A DNA stretch of 59,188 nucleotides from Priapulus caudatus (GCF_000485595.1 NW_014577894.1:65780-124967); one strand, 5' to 3'; counted from the first letter of the stretch, positions 37,201 through 44,560 are shown. Numbers and translations: made by a program. Notes: generated by a model not told the origin, from the letters alone.

Positions 37201-37451
37201 TTTTATAATTAACCGAGACAATAATTAATGTGCTTTTATTTTGCTCTGTGACAATAGCAAATAGCCTATATTTACCTTGTATTTGTCGATGAGGACGTGT
37301 GTTGCCAATCTATATACCAGAAACAGTAAACTCTGTCCATAAATTGCCAGTGTGTAGTCGTAGTCAAACCCGTAAACTTCTATGTCACGCAAGCTCAACT
37401 CATTATTGCAGAACACTGCTTTTGGGTCTATGTCTGGAGTAGGTGGCAAAC
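9597..37451 (-). CDS. NT5DC3: NT5DC2/NT5DC3-type 5'-nucleotidase domain protein (gene span, 13 exons, 5' exon missing)
   Basis: HAD-superfamily protein related to cytosolic purine 5'-nucleotidase; NT5DC2/3 substrates are not established. Exons in transcript order: 37451-37276, 37107-37033, 36023-35877, 35573-35445, 35223-35163, 33367-33265, 32252-32151, 19720-19636, 19407-19321, 17973-17920, 11756-11670, 11510-11440, 9840-9597. All splice sites are GT-AG, every phase joins correctly, and together they give about 472 codons. Full-length vertebrate NT5DC2/3 is about 550 residues, so the variable N-terminal part is unassigned. HAD motif I is GFDYDYT, with two Asp as nucleophile and acid/base. 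Motif II is FLVTNS and motif [10 protein letters not shown]. The gene contains BLOC1S5 in an intron on the other strand. Exons 1-7 occur twice; the right-hand copy is intact. NT5DC2 versus NT5DC3 is not decided. Confidence 0.92.
10205..11163. mobile_element. ~960-bp TIR element in NT5DC intron
   Basis: Starts GGCCCGTTTCACGAAG and ends CTTCGTGAAACGGCC, an inverted pair of about 15 bp. Several internal partial repeats of the end occur (TTTCATGAAAC at 10306, CTTTCGTGAAACAC at 11070). It has no transposase frame. No clear target-site duplication was found, so the superfamily is open. Confidence 0.65.
11166..11345. repeat. Degenerate ~60-bp tandem repeat
   Basis: Recurring CAGGTAT, ACATACACA and TATACAACAC-type strings at roughly 55-60 bp spacing directly beside the TIR element. 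Low conservation between units. Confidence 0.4.
11440..11510 (-). CDS. NT5DC3: NT5DC exon 12
   Basis: 71 bp, acceptor ATAAACAG, donor TCAG|GTAATA. Encodes [20 protein letters not shown] then YQL and a split Arg. Confidence 0.9.
11670..11756 (-). CDS. NT5DC3: NT5DC exon 11
   Basis: 29 codons, phase 0-0, acceptor TTCTATAG, donor CAG|GTAAAT. Encodes [20 protein letters not shown] then LQTLIANMQ. The intron between this exon and exon 10 houses BLOC1S5. Confidence 0.92.
11941..11976 (+). promoter_or_regulatory. Overlapping upstream ORF at BLOC1S5 start
   Basis: ATG at 11941 opens a 12-codon frame (11 residues plus TGA at 11974-11976) that overlaps the main ATG at 11963 in another frame. If the transcript starts upstream of 11941, this would lower initiation at the main start. 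The main start has good context (AAACATGG). Confidence 0.35.
11963..12201 (+). CDS. BLOC1S5: BLOC-1 subunit 5 (muted), exon 1
   Basis: BLOC1S5 (muted) is a small coiled-coil subunit of BLOC-1, a cytosolic complex needed for cargo sorting from endosomes to lysosome-related organelles. This exon encodes [20 protein letters not shown] followed by [20 protein letters not shown]; the GEIxSRLxDHRPVIQ...YFVxEFExKR block is the family hallmark. It ends at SLTE plus two bases of Arg, donor AAAG|GTAGCT. Joined to 16017-16161 and 17048-17164, it gives a complete 166-residue protein (about 187 in vertebrates, which have a longer N-terminus). The gene lies inside an NT5DC intron on the opposite strand. 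Confidence 0.95.
12428..13049. mobile_element. 622-bp TIR element carrying TTAGGG tracts (BLOC1S5 intron 1)
   Basis: Ends CAGTCTGAAATTACCCC / GGGGTAATTTCAGACTG, with inverted similarity reaching about 50 bp inward (GCACGTCGTGCGCATGCGT versus its degenerate complement). Inside are a ~70-bp direct duplication (12525-12672) and two copies of a 40-bp block (GCACATTGGTTTTATTGGGA...) alternating with TTAGGG-type repeats. A third copy of that block is inverted at about 12690. It has no coding capacity. A clear target duplication is not visible. Confidence 0.75.
12766..12823. repeat. Interstitial TTAGGG telomere-like tract
   Basis: GGTTAGGGTTAGGATTAGGG and variants, about nine hexamers with GTTATG and GAATTA changes, followed by a second shorter block at 12872-12901. 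It lies inside the 622-bp TIR element rather than at a chromosome end. Confidence 0.85.
13065..13564. mobile_element. Mutator-like MITE with long TIRs and 9-bp flanking duplication
   Basis: Inverted arms of about 90 bp: ACCCAACAAGAGTAGGGTTA...GTGCGTTTTTC on the left (13081-13173) and the complement on the right (13471-13564). The same 9-mer TCGCAGACC flanks it (13056-13064 and 13565-13573). A 9-bp duplication and long TIRs are typical of Mutator/MULE elements. The left end has about 16 extra bases (TAGATACAATAATGTA) not mirrored on the right, so the right end may have been trimmed. It abuts the preceding TIR element. Confidence 0.7.
13904..13965. mobile_element. 62-bp palindromic MITE of the same family, 9-bp TSD
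   Basis: TAGATACAATAATGTAACCC...GGTTACATTATTGTATATG forms a hairpin with arms of about 25 bp. It is flanked on both sides by CTGCTCGGT (13895-13903 and 13966-13974). Its left end is identical to that of the element at 13065. It consists of little more than two terminal repeats. Confidence 0.8.
14013..14483. mobile_element. hAT-like 471-bp MITE with 8-bp TSD
   Basis: Ends CAGGGTCGGATTTAG and CTGAATCCGGCCCTG are inverted repeats of about 15 bp with two mismatches. The exact 8-mer CACGTGTG flanks both sides (14005-14012, 14484-14491). An 8-bp duplication with CAGGG termini fits hAT. No transposase is present. Confidence 0.85.
14492..16016. other. BLOC1S5 intron 1 remainder, no further feature recognised
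   Basis: AT-rich single-copy-looking sequence. The open frames at 14926-15385 overlap on both strands and show no family resemblance. Confidence 0.5.
16017..16161 (+). CDS. BLOC1S5: BLOC-1 subunit 5 (muted), exon 2
   Basis: 145 bp, acceptor CACGTAG|G, donor CAG|GTGCGT, phases matching exons 1 and 3. Encodes [20 protein letters not shown] followed by a Gln/Glu/Arg-rich coiled coil ending EDMEQWQTQ. This is equivalent to the middle helical part of BLOC1S5. Confidence 0.9.
16162..17047. other. BLOC1S5 intron 2, nothing recognised
   Basis: No repeats with clear ends and no exon-like open frame. It is also part of the NT5DC intron on the other strand. Confidence 0.5.
17048..17164 (+). CDS. BLOC1S5: BLOC-1 subunit 5 (muted), terminal exon
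   Basis: 117 bp including TAG at 17162-17164, acceptor GTTGTAG. Encodes [20 protein letters not shown], then [18 protein letters not shown]. This matches the C-terminal helix of the family (xYAxxExxL). No canonical AATAAA was found in the next 350 bp. Confidence 0.9.
   Translation, partial: LEQQSIEEEKKFRQYYADLEDKLKLGLYTPGTKQPFDG
17165..17919. other. Downstream of BLOC1S5 to NT5DC exon 10, nothing recognised
   Basis: AT-rich, with a short CATAATTCATAATTCA-type repeat near 17590. It presumably contains the BLOC1S5 3' UTR. Confidence 0.45.
17920..17973 (-). CDS. NT5DC3: NT5DC exon 10
   Basis: 18 codons, phase 0-0, acceptor GTTTCAG, donor GAG|GTGAGC. Encodes [30 protein letters not shown] is near invariant in NT5DC2/3. 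Confidence 0.95.
18190..18480. repeat. Degenerate ~155-bp repeat and CCGTCCGT tract in NT5DC intron
   Basis: GGCACAAATCTTAACCGCTC at 18265 recurs as GGCACAAATCTCAACGGCTC about 150 bp later. It is preceded by TCCGTCCGTGCATCCGTCCG. The rest of the intron 17974-19320, including a C-rich (CCACCC)n area at 18768-18800, shows no gene. Confidence 0.6.
19321..19407 (-). CDS. NT5DC3: NT5DC exon 9 with HAD motif IV
   Basis: 29 codons, phase 0-0, acceptor CATTTCAG, donor GCG|GTAGGT. Encodes [20 protein letters not shown] then GDHVYSDLA, the metal-binding acidic motif of HAD enzymes. Confidence 0.95.
19636..19720 (-). CDS. NT5DC3: NT5DC exon 8
   Basis: 85 bp, acceptor CTTATTTCAG, donor GAG|GTAAGA. Encodes [20 protein letters not shown] then LEKGNIYSE. 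The leading Arg is split with exon 7. RPFR and the LxKGxIYxx motif are conserved. Confidence 0.93.
19863..20112. repeat. (CT)n tract before the duplicated unit
   Basis: About 250 bp of CTCTCT with scattered changes, in the NT5DC intron between exon 8 and the damaged exon 7 copy. A shorter CT-rich run occupies the equivalent place at 32050-32095. Confidence 0.85.
21634..22640. other. NT5DC intron sequence in copy 1, no gene
   Basis: Contains GGTATCCC/GGGATACC inverted motifs at 21937-22290 (GGGATACCAAGC, GGTATCGGGATACC). They suggest a small inverted-repeat insertion not obvious at the same place in copy 2. The rest shows nothing. Confidence 0.35.
22690..22960 (-). pseudogene. LINE tail, noisy copy left of the gap
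   Basis: Matches the 34012-34377 fragment ([20 protein letters not shown] on the minus strand) with many indels. A second noisy piece continues at 24068-24240, right of the N gap. Confidence 0.7.
24043..24067. other. Assembly gap of exactly 25 N
   Basis: Sequence left of the gap (about 22880-24042) and right of it (24068-25230) both align to the same stretch of copy 2 (about 34190-35290). The true gap is therefore negative. A fixed 25-N spacer is typical of an unresolved or overfilled gap, not a measured distance. Confidence 0.95.
26175..26505. repeat. (TAAGG)n-like minisatellite, copy 1
   Basis: About 330 bp of TAAGGTAAGG, GTGAAGTAAGG and GTGATGTAA variants in the NT5DC intron between exons 3 and 2. 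Its equivalent is at 36165-36520. Confidence 0.85.
27914..28507. mobile_element. Foldback element with microsatellite core (unit copy 1)
   Basis: Long inverted arms of 130-160 bp: GGCTACGCGTCCGGAACCGG...CACACAGTGATC...GACGCTCTGCTGATTGC on the left and the complement on the right. They enclose (CT)n and (CA)n blocks. No coding capacity; the Leu/Ser and Thr/His frames are microsatellite artefacts. Equivalent at 37966-38592; right half only at 55190-55330. Confidence 0.8.
28508..29049. other. Between foldback elements, no gene
   Basis: AT-rich sequence with poly-A/T runs, present in all three copies of the unit. No exon-like signal. Confidence 0.45.
29377..29980. mobile_element. ~600-bp foldback element
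   Basis: Ends TATATATACAACATGGTGCC and GGCACCATGTTGTATATATA. Inverted arms of about 270 bp include AGACTGCTTAACAAGCTACA, CCTCAAATATCCATGCGAAA and GCTACCTATGAAGAAGGCGG, each with its complement on the other side of a short centre near 29670. Non-coding. Confidence 0.85.
29979..30772. mobile_element. ~795-bp foldback element with ATCAGGAGT ends
   Basis: Directly adjoins the previous foldback, sharing TATATA. Arms of about 300 bp include TGTGACATCAATAAACAAGG and ATCGTGCGAAATCGTTTCCT; the ends are ATCAGGAGTAGATAA/TTATCTACTCCTGAT. The terminal motif links it to the tiny hairpins at 7356, 7933, 32884 and 46933. Confidence 0.85.
31426..32037 (+). CDS. Unknown 203-residue ORF, conserved in three unit copies
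   Basis: An open frame closed by TAA at 32035-32037 and followed at once by AATAAATAAAA, a possible polyadenylation signal. A more likely start may be the Met at about 31540 ([15 protein letters not shown]), giving about 165 residues. Composition is Ser/Thr/Asn/Asp-rich and acidic (SENLDD-like, [20 protein letters not shown]), with no membrane segment and no recognised domain. The C-terminal [20 protein letters not shown] could form a helix. It could also be the 3' exon of a longer gene. Counterparts at about 41690-42345 and 58330-58990 are frame-broken by small insertions. I do not recognise the family. Confidence 0.5.
   Translation: MPWIPDSYNARNLLPVFTFMLRKNRFMCTTIVGYCCLSMNKHISSTGSVSSNHTAAEPASFCVMESGNALVGPLISEHNNTFDIATNNAEANGCENGSETVSTNDIGAKEIVSHTHAIADIEPTTTCARGDTESDSVFAATTSKENLDDHGVAIDDSLIDLNISDKDKDRLQKIMNAAVTNQTGRHTQSEQVDQMVHIATEHL
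32151..32252 (-). CDS. NT5DC3: NT5DC exon 7 (intact copy)
   Basis: 102 bp, acceptor ATATCAG, donor GCAG|GTAAGTG. Encodes [20 protein letters not shown] then [13 protein letters not shown], matching the KGM-YIVGKDWRDLFDVVIV segment. The next exon in phase is at 19720, 12.4 kb away as assembled but only about 550 bp from the damaged copy at 20271. Confidence 0.93.
32884..32925. mobile_element. Perfect 42-bp palindrome, ATCAGGAGT family
   Basis: TATCAGGAGTGAATAATAAT and its complement meet at the centre. The corresponding place in copy 1 (about 21068-21140) holds a scrambled version. It lies in the NT5DC intron between exons 7 and 6. Confidence 0.75.
33265..33367 (-). CDS. NT5DC3: NT5DC exon 6 with HAD motif II (intact copy)
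   Basis: 103 bp, acceptor ATTCCAG, donor ACGT|GTGAGC. Encodes [20 protein letters not shown] then [20 protein letters not shown] is the HAD motif II strand with its Thr/Ser. Confidence 0.93.
34012..34377 (-). pseudogene. LINE reverse-transcriptase C-terminal tail (clean copy)
   Basis: An open frame of about 121 residues containing [31 protein letters not shown] and a DREKWRR-like end ([20 protein letters not shown]). This is the standard C-terminal tail of LINE/RTE-type polyproteins after the RT domain. No RT core is upstream, so it is 5' truncated. It lies in an NT5DC intron in the same orientation as the gene. Degraded equivalents in copy 1 are at about 22690-22960 and 24068-24240. Confidence 0.85.
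35163..35223 (-). CDS. NT5DC3: NT5DC exon 5 (intact copy)
   Basis: 61 bp, acceptor TTTCATTGCAG, donor ATGA|GTAAGT. Encodes [20 protein letters not shown] and leaves one base that joins exon 6 to give Asn. Confidence 0.9.
35445..35573 (-). CDS. NT5DC3: NT5DC exon 4 (intact copy)
   Basis: 43 codons, phase 0-0, acceptor CCTGTAG, donor AAG|GTGCGA. Encodes [20 protein letters not shown] and ends in [10 protein letters not shown], matching the FMDIFSLPE segment of the family. Confidence 0.93.
35877..36023 (-). CDS. NT5DC3: NT5DC exon 3 (intact copy)
   Basis: 49 codons, phase 0-0, acceptor TCTCTAG, donor TAT|GTAAGT. Encodes [18 protein letters not shown] and continues through [20 protein letters not shown] to NFYGY. 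The LMK-DAFH-hQhGTVYRG block is a family signature. Confidence 0.95.
36165..36520. repeat. (TAAGG)n-like minisatellite, copy 2
   Basis: Same array as at 26175, with one extra duplicated block (GAATAAGGTAAGTTTAGGGT occurs twice, 36424 and 36466). On + it is full of GGTAAG strings, but the gene is on -, so they are not sense donors. Confidence 0.85.
37033..37107 (-). CDS. NT5DC3: NT5DC exon 2 (intact copy)
   Basis: A 75-bp phase 0-0 exon (acceptor TTTTAG, donor AAG|GTGAGC) encoding [20 protein letters not shown] then YDVHK. It matches the conserved YDP-F-RGLHYDV segment of NT5DC proteins. Confidence 0.95.
37276..37451 (-). CDS. NT5DC3: NT5DC exon with HAD motif I (intact copy)
   Basis: Encodes [20 protein letters not shown] followed by [17 protein letters not shown], the D-x-D-x-T catalytic motif. 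It ends at HVLIDKYK before donor AAG|GTAAAT. The acceptor is TTTGTGTAG|GT. The exon starts with two bases of a split codon, proving at least one upstream coding exon that I could not find. Confidence 0.95.
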
Positions 37452-37965
37452 CTACACAAAGGAAAGTCTTATTACCTTAAATATAGAAAATAGAGATAGC
37501 CTGTATCCCATATAGCAGTTAACCCTACATGCTCAAACAGCATTTCAACACAGCAATCTAAATGATTAGTCACCAGAATAACATTATTGCCATTAATGAA
37601 GCCTATCATTGTGTGCAAAATACTTAAATACCGACAATGGCGACAAATAGAAAGTTGTGCTTCCACCACCGTTCTCTGTCACTGAAGTGGCTCTATTTAT
37701 AGTACCGTGAATGTATTGCTACCTGTGCTCTAATACCTCGATTGATGAAGCCTATTAGTGACCACTAATAGTGTGTATATAGGTGTGAGGTTGCATGTCA
37801 TCACTATGTGTGTGTGTGGGAGGAAGGTCGAAGGGTGTAAAGCATGAATGTTTGCGAATAATACTGTCACACTCCAAATAGTAGGATCGATTCAAATTGC
37901 AAGGTGTTAGTTCATTCAACCATGTTCTGAAGCCTTAATAATAATTAATAATACGCAGCACTTGG
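37452..37965. other. Upstream of NT5DC first visible exon, nothing recognised
   Basis: Mostly single-copy-looking sequence shared with 27418-27913. No candidate N-terminal exon could be defended. Confidence 0.4.
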
Positions 37966-38592
37966 CTACGCGTCCGGAACCGGTCGCCTAGCCTCCAGGC
38001 TACGCATCCGGACATTCACTCACACAGTGATCGCGCGACTTGCGTACACGCATGATTGCGCAACGGGACGCTCTGCTGATTGCCGTAAATATACAATATA
38101 TGCACTGCTGCCGTCTATCCTTTCATCCGTCCTCTCTCGCTCTCTCTCTCTCTTTCACACACACATTGGCACAGCCTCTCTCTCTCTCTCCGTCTCTCAC
38201 ACAACATGCCAGCTCCTCCCTCGTTCTCCAGCCTCATCTCTCTCTCTCTCTCTTCTCTCTCTCTGCTCTCTCTTCTCTCTCTCTCTCTCTCTCTCTCTCC
38301 CACACACACACACACACGACACACACGTGCACACACACACATGGCACTACAGCACCACACACACACACACACACACCTTCTAGCGCTCTCTCTGCTGCTA
38401 TCTTCTCTCTCCTCTCCTCTCTCTCTCAATGCATACACACACAAACCAGCTCGGCAAATCAGCAGAGCGTCGGCCTGTTGTAAATCCATTTTTGGTGCGT
38501 GTACGCTGTCGCAAGATCACTGTGTGAGATGAGGATGTCACGGCACGTCGTAGGCCTAGCGGCTCTCGTCAGCAAACCGGTCACGTAGCCAA
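37966..38592. mobile_element. Foldback element with microsatellite core (unit copy 2)
   Basis: Second copy of the 27914-28507 foldback. Its arms and CT/CA core are recognisable, but the right arm carries many small insertions, marking where copy 2 turns noisy. Confidence 0.75.
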
Positions 38593-38599
38593 CAGCGCT

Positions 38600-41500
38600 T
38601 AAAGAGATTACTGTCACGCGTACAATACTAAAAAATAAAAAAAACATTTCCACTTTCACAAAATATAAGTAATTCTGTTCAGCTTTATTATGGTTAAATT
38701 GCTGCATTATACGATGTGACCATTACACTCGCTGATGCATTACATAGCCATAGCAAGCAATTAATGTCAGGAACACTAATTATTCAAATCGTCCAGGGTT
38801 TTTTTGGATTTTTAACGTAGTTTGAGAAACCAATCTATCAGGTAAGAATTTAATTATACGTTTAGTCCCACCGTTAGTTCTTACTTTTAATGATAAAAAA
38901 TGGCAATGAAGATTTTACAAATTATTAACCAATAGAAAATTCGGGACGTAGTCAATTTAATAATATTACCATTCTTCGCTTGTTTACGAACGAACTCAAG
39001 AAATTATCAAAATCACGTTTAGGGCTATAATAAAGTTTTAAGAAAGTTTAGTCACAAGGTGAAGTGAAATTTTGGCTGCAACTCATTACAATAGCCTACA
39101 GTGTCAGTACTACTACTAGTGGCTAAAGTAAGCTAGTACAAGTAGCTGAGTAGTGGCAGTATGCGCCTGTACCGATACAGTAATTTGGACGCTCGCTCCG
39201 CTAAAGCTGGATGGCTCCTAAGTGCGGCATAGCGCCGTGCGAGGCGGCCTCTGTTTTTGCAAGGATGCATGGCCGCCACGGCATGGCCAGTAGTCATCTG
39301 CGCATCTCGCCCATCAAAACGGTCGCAATAAACAAAGCATGGCGGCGCCAACCCGGTTGCACATGCGAAGCATTTGATGAAACAATTTTGCAATGTAGTC
39401 AGTTTAGCTACAGACTGTGTTTATGTGTGTCAGGTTACAAGACTTGGAAGCAAGAACGAAGTCGCGCAACCTGCCCAGGCTACAGCAACACACTGCGCGC
39501 GCCATTACTAATATATATACAACATGGTGCCTAACTCGCCGCCGACGGACGACACAACTCACCGTTTTTTATGCAGTTACAAACTCGGTGTTTCCATCCA
39601 GTTGACGCCACTTTGAGTTGAAATCGCGCGAAGACTGCTTAAACAAGCTACACCCGCCATTTTTGACAATCGGCCCGCCAGACATGGCGCTCAAAATCAC
39701 AGAAATTCCTCAAATATATCCATGCCGAAAAGATCCTTGCTGAATGCTACCTATGAAGTAAGGCGGCAAGGCCTGGCTGCCCCCGCCTTTGGCTGCAAGG
39801 CAAGTTTTAATGTAGGTAGACAGGCCTGGCGCAATAATGCAACTGCACTGTGCTGCAGCCAATCAGCGCAGCTGGCCCTGCGCCTTCATGCAATAGGTAG
39901 CATTGCGAAGAAACTTTTTCGCATGGATATTTTGAGGAATTTCTGTGATATTGAGCAGCATTTCTAGCGTGGCGCGCACAATTGTCAAATAATGGCCGGG
40001 TGTAGCTTTGTTAAGCAAGTCTTCCGTGTTCCAACGATACTGTTGCCGAAAAATGGCGTCACCTGCAGCGAACCACCGGAGTTTGTTAACTGATTGAAAA
40101 CAGTGAAGTTGTGGCTCCGTGGCGGGCGGAGTTATTGGCACCATGTGTATATATATCAGGAGTAGATAAAGGGAAGAGCTGTGACATCAATAAACAACGG
40201 GAAAATTCGTCATTTACTAAGCCTATATAATACCTTACGATTTTACTACGCGGGTAACTCATCCAAGCTTGCAGCTAAAATCCGGACACAGCTACATTCG
40301 CTCTAGCATCGTGCGAAATCGTTTCCTCGTATAGCACCCGGCAATCGGAGATACAGACTAAACCTACGACAGGCGATTCTCCCATTCTTTGCGCCATCAA
40401 TCAAATCCATTGCGTGCCTCTAATTTTCAACAAAAGCGCAGCTACCTAACGCGCTATGCTAAATCGGCGAGGGCGCATGTGGCTCGCCTAGGAGATTAGG
40501 CATCAACACTCGGCGAGATAACCTTTGACCGATACAGGCAGGCTACACAGGCGCACTCTGCACATAGCTGGCCATGCCTTCACGCACGGCACGCCAACCT
40601 CATATCAGCAGCAGCTGATCCGGGCTTATAATACTCCAGCGAGCCACATTGGGGCTGCCGACGTTTAGCAAGCTGTTGGTTACGCGTAGCTGCTCTTTTG
40701 TTTGAATTAGAGAGGCGGCGCAAATGGATTTGGATCTGATGCCAAAGAATGGAGAATGCTGGTCATACGTTTTAGTCTGTATCTCGCGATTGCGGGTTTA
40801 TACGAGGAAGACGACGTTTCGCACGATGCTAGCGCCGAATGCTACTGTGTCCGATTTGAGGCTCAAGTTGGATGAAAGTATAACGCCGTAGTAAATCGTA
40901 GGTATTATAAGGCTAGTAAATGACGAATTTGCCCTGTTTCATTGATGTCACACTGCCTTCCCTATTATTGCTACTCCTGATATATATAGTCAAATAGATG
41001 CTGTGGTGTGCTGTCAGCTGCTAGGTGCGACTTGTTAACAACAACAAAAACTAGAAAAAACACACAAAAGAGCATATTCGCGCATGCGGCACTTTAGTGA
41101 AGCGGCGTCCAGTTTGCGACAGGCGAGCGTCAAATACCAGCGCCGTACGGCTCTACGTACGTTTGTAGGCCCTTACATAAAAAACTGTGTTACGCCGCCA
41201 GCAACTTTTTTCGTTCGTCGTAACGCCCGGTAAGTTGATAGAATTCGAATGAATCTCAGAGAACATGATTTTTATATGTATCCTGCTGCAGTTTGGTTCA
41301 CGAAAGGCATTCGCCCTATTTCTTCGCATGCAAACGTACAGAATTATATACTGAATTTTGTAAACATTCTGCAGAGTAAATAAGCATGCATGATACAAAA
41401 CATATACCATTTTGCTGATGGCTCTGCCACCTGCGACCTTAAGGAAATGAATTAAAAATCCGTTCATTCGTTGCAAGCGATTATCCTGTAGATAAATAAA

Positions 41501-41690
41501 ATAAAGATATTAAGCCGTATTTATTAAATGTATATAAATTTTGTTGGATCATTGCCTTAATGGCAACAGGGATTTCGCTACATAATTAATTTGCAATTAA
41601 GATTTTTAGATAATGCCTCCGCGGATTAACAGCGCCCCTGTCGCAGCAATCAATCGTTATATTATTCATGCAAATTTAACGCCATATGCC
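38600..41690. repeat. Noisy copy of the foldback cluster (copy 2)
   Basis: Co-linear with 28508-31425, including both nested foldbacks (about 39510-40150 and 40150-40985), with dense single-base insertions. No independent genes. Confidence 0.8.
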
Positions 41691-42345
41691 ACCTGGATAC
41701 GCCGGATAGTTACACTCGCGCGTAATTTGTTACCCAGTTTTTCACGTTCATGCTTAGAAACAGATCGGTTATGTGTACGACAATAGTCGCGTTTGATGTT
41801 GTTAATATCTCATGACACAAACACATCAGCTTCTACGGAAAGTGTGAGCGGCAGTAATTCCATACGCTGCCTCGCAACAGGCAAGTGTTGCGTAATGGAA
41901 AGCGGCCAATGCTTTAGTAGGACCGCTCATTAGTGAGCATAACAACACCTTTGATATAGCAACTAATAACGCGCCGAGGCCCAAAAGGAATGCGAAAATG
42001 GCAGTGGAAACACGTAGGCACGAATGATATAGGCTGCAAAGGAAGGAGTAGTAAGGGCCACACACACCCTATCGCCGATATATGAACTACGACGACATGT
42101 GGCTAGAGGCGATACTGCAGTCTGACATCGTGTTCGCCGCCTACCACTCTAAAGAGAACTTGGATGCGCATCATGATGTCGCCAATCGATGATTCCTTGG
42201 ATCGACCTTAAACTATCTCAGTATAAAGATAAAGACCAGACTCCAGATAATTATGAATGCTGCTGTAAGCAACGCAGACTGGGTAGCATACGCAAACGTG
42301 AACAAGTAGTATCAAATGTTCATATAGCCACACGAACATTTATAA
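41690..42345 (+). pseudogene. Frame-broken copy of the 203-residue ORF (copy 2)
   Basis: Same sequence as 31426-32037 with many one- or two-base insertions (for example GCGGCCAATGC, GCGCCGAGGCCC). It ends ACATTTATAAATAAATAAAT and continues into native flanking sequence. Confidence 0.8.
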
Positions 42346-42502
42346 ATAAATAAATATATATATAATTATTATAGTAACATATTTATATATTATATAATGT
42401 ATAATATAAAATGAAAATATAAACTTGTATAAACACGATGACCACTGACGCGCGTTGCGAAGGCCAGCATGAGTAATGTACCCTAATAATTATATATATA
42501 TA

Positions 42503-44098
42503 CAGGGGCGTAAGATAGCGGGGGGGATGGGCGGCCGGATGCATCCGCCCCCACATTATTGACGTGGGGCGATGGCGTGTACAATCATCCCCCGCCTACT
42601 TTCAGGAGAAAAAATGGGGGATTCAAAATTTTCTGGGAGGACCCGCATACCCCCGCCCTGTTTCTTACCACCTGCTCGAAACCTGCATTGCGCCACTGTT
42701 CGAGACGTAAAGCAAATTGAGCAGCGCCCCACTTCAAAAATAACGTTCGCGGCGGCGGCCTGTAGAGTACTGCTACGAACAATATTATGATAATGATATT
42801 TTGTATGGCATATCAAAGTCAAATTTCAGTTATCATCTGACAGGGGCGCGAAATAGCGGGGGGGATGGGCGTGGCCCTTCATATCCCTCTACTTTCAGGA
42901 AGAAAATGGGGAAGTAATTTAATATTTTACAGATCAATAAATACATGGTTATTTATCTACACAAATCCGTCATCGGCTATTCATACTTGGCTTCCTAATG
43001 TATTATTACAAAAAATGGAACGCTGACGATTACATGCTCTGTAAAATGGCCTGTAAACTCGTTCGCAAGAATGACATTTCATTTTACTGAAACTCAGAAC
43101 GGTAAATTTTGGACGCATTCCCCATATACGCATTTTTTTTAGCAAAACACCGAAAGTCATAATCGCTTGCATTTATTCAAAAATTTGAAATAGACCTATT
43201 GACAGAGTTAGGCATATTGAATTTTTCAGGGAGATTTGAATGGGACAATTCAAGTCTTCAGCCTCACTTTTTATTTTGGAGAGGATTGGGTGGGCTGAGA
43301 CTCGGACACGGAAGTATATTCCCGATTTTGCTATAAGGCGTAAAAAATTGCACTTTTTGGTTGCAATCTGGTTGCTTTATCTTCATATTTTTTTGCAGTT
43401 TTAACGTTCTCAGCTAAAAACATACGTTTTATCAAAATTTCAGCGCCCGGAGATGATTTCAGTGCTGTAGTTGTCCAACGGCGAGGCGTCGGTAGCACGG
43501 GGCGTCACCCCCTAGATTTTTAGGCGCCAAAGCGTATAAAAGCGGGACACCCCTTTCAACACCCCACCCCCGCGGGCCCGCTTCGTCCCCTTGAGCTCGC
43601 ATGGATTCGCCCCACCCCTAGAACTTTTCTTCTGCGCATCCGCCACTTGGTTGCTTTTTTTGTTGGCGGGAGGGGCCGGGCGGGTTTAGCCCCAGCGCTG
43701 CTTATTAACACCTCTGCGCGCATCCAAAAGCAAAAAAATTACCTATAATTTAACAAAAATTTTGCACTTTACAATAATCAATTTTTTTTCACATTCCCTC
43801 AAAAAACGGCCACCTTGAAGGTTCTTAAATTGCCTAAAAATCAAGAGCTTCCGCCGGGCTCCGCCTTCTGGGGCACCCTGCGCGCAAGGCGCTCTTGCCC
43901 CTGTACCCTGCAGCGGGCCGGCCCTTAAGAGCGTGCCCCTGAGGGCAGGGGGGGCGCCCCACCCATTAAGCGCGTTTGGCGCCAAGGCGCTCGCGGTGTG
44001 CGCTACTCGCGCACACTCTATCATATACACTATACATTTGCGATGGAAGTAACAGCGCAAATCCATCCCCCCACAACTGAGGACTGTCTACGCCACTT
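42503..44098. mobile_element. G-rich repeat region, possible TIR element
   Basis: CAGGGGCGTAAGATAGCGGG at 42503 recurs at 42841 (CAGGGGCGCGAAATAGCGGG) and at 59152. The right edge TCTACGCCACTTGTATATAT resembles its complement loosely. No transposase is found; the short frames (for example minus 43743-44066) have no recognisable family. Boundaries are tentative. Confidence 0.4.
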
Positions 44099-44298
44099 GT
44101 ATATATATAATATATATATATATATATAATTTATGACTATTATATATATATATTTCATGACATAGCTAGGGCACTCGCTTATTAATGGCTCGTTTTTTTT
44201 TTTTCAGAATGTAAAGACAGACTAAAGCCTAAAACACCTTTTAAGGCAATAGCAAAAAGCGTGAGTTCAATTTTCGCGATGTCATCGTTTGATATATG

Positions 44299-44560
44299 AT
44301 GACTGTATGTATGTATGTATGTATGTTATGTATGTATGATAATTGTATGTATGCTATGTATGCCAATATGTATGTATGTATGTATGTAATGTATGTATGG
44401 TATGCTAATTGTTATGTAGTATGTATGCTATGTATGTATGGTATGTTAATGTATGTATGTATGTATTATGTAATTTTTTTTTGTTTTTTTTTTTTTTTCT
44501 TTTGTTTGTATGTACTGCTTATGTATTTATGTATGTATGTATGTATGTATGCTATGTCAT
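44299..44560. repeat. (ATGT)n array interrupted by poly-T
   Basis: ATGTATGTATGT repeats with single-base slips and an internal run of about 40 T-rich bases (44465-44508). No coding potential. Confidence 0.9.

Larger units (their letters stand above)
32060..42345. repeat. Duplicated ~10 kb unit, copy 2
   Basis: Second co-linear copy. Here the left half (NT5DC exons 1-7, to about 38.0 kb) is clean with intact frames, and the right half (38.1-42.35 kb) is noisy. Past its end it continues into AT-rich sequence and CAGGGGCG at 42503, exactly as the third partial copy does at 59150. This is probably the native right border of the unit. Confidence 0.9.
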
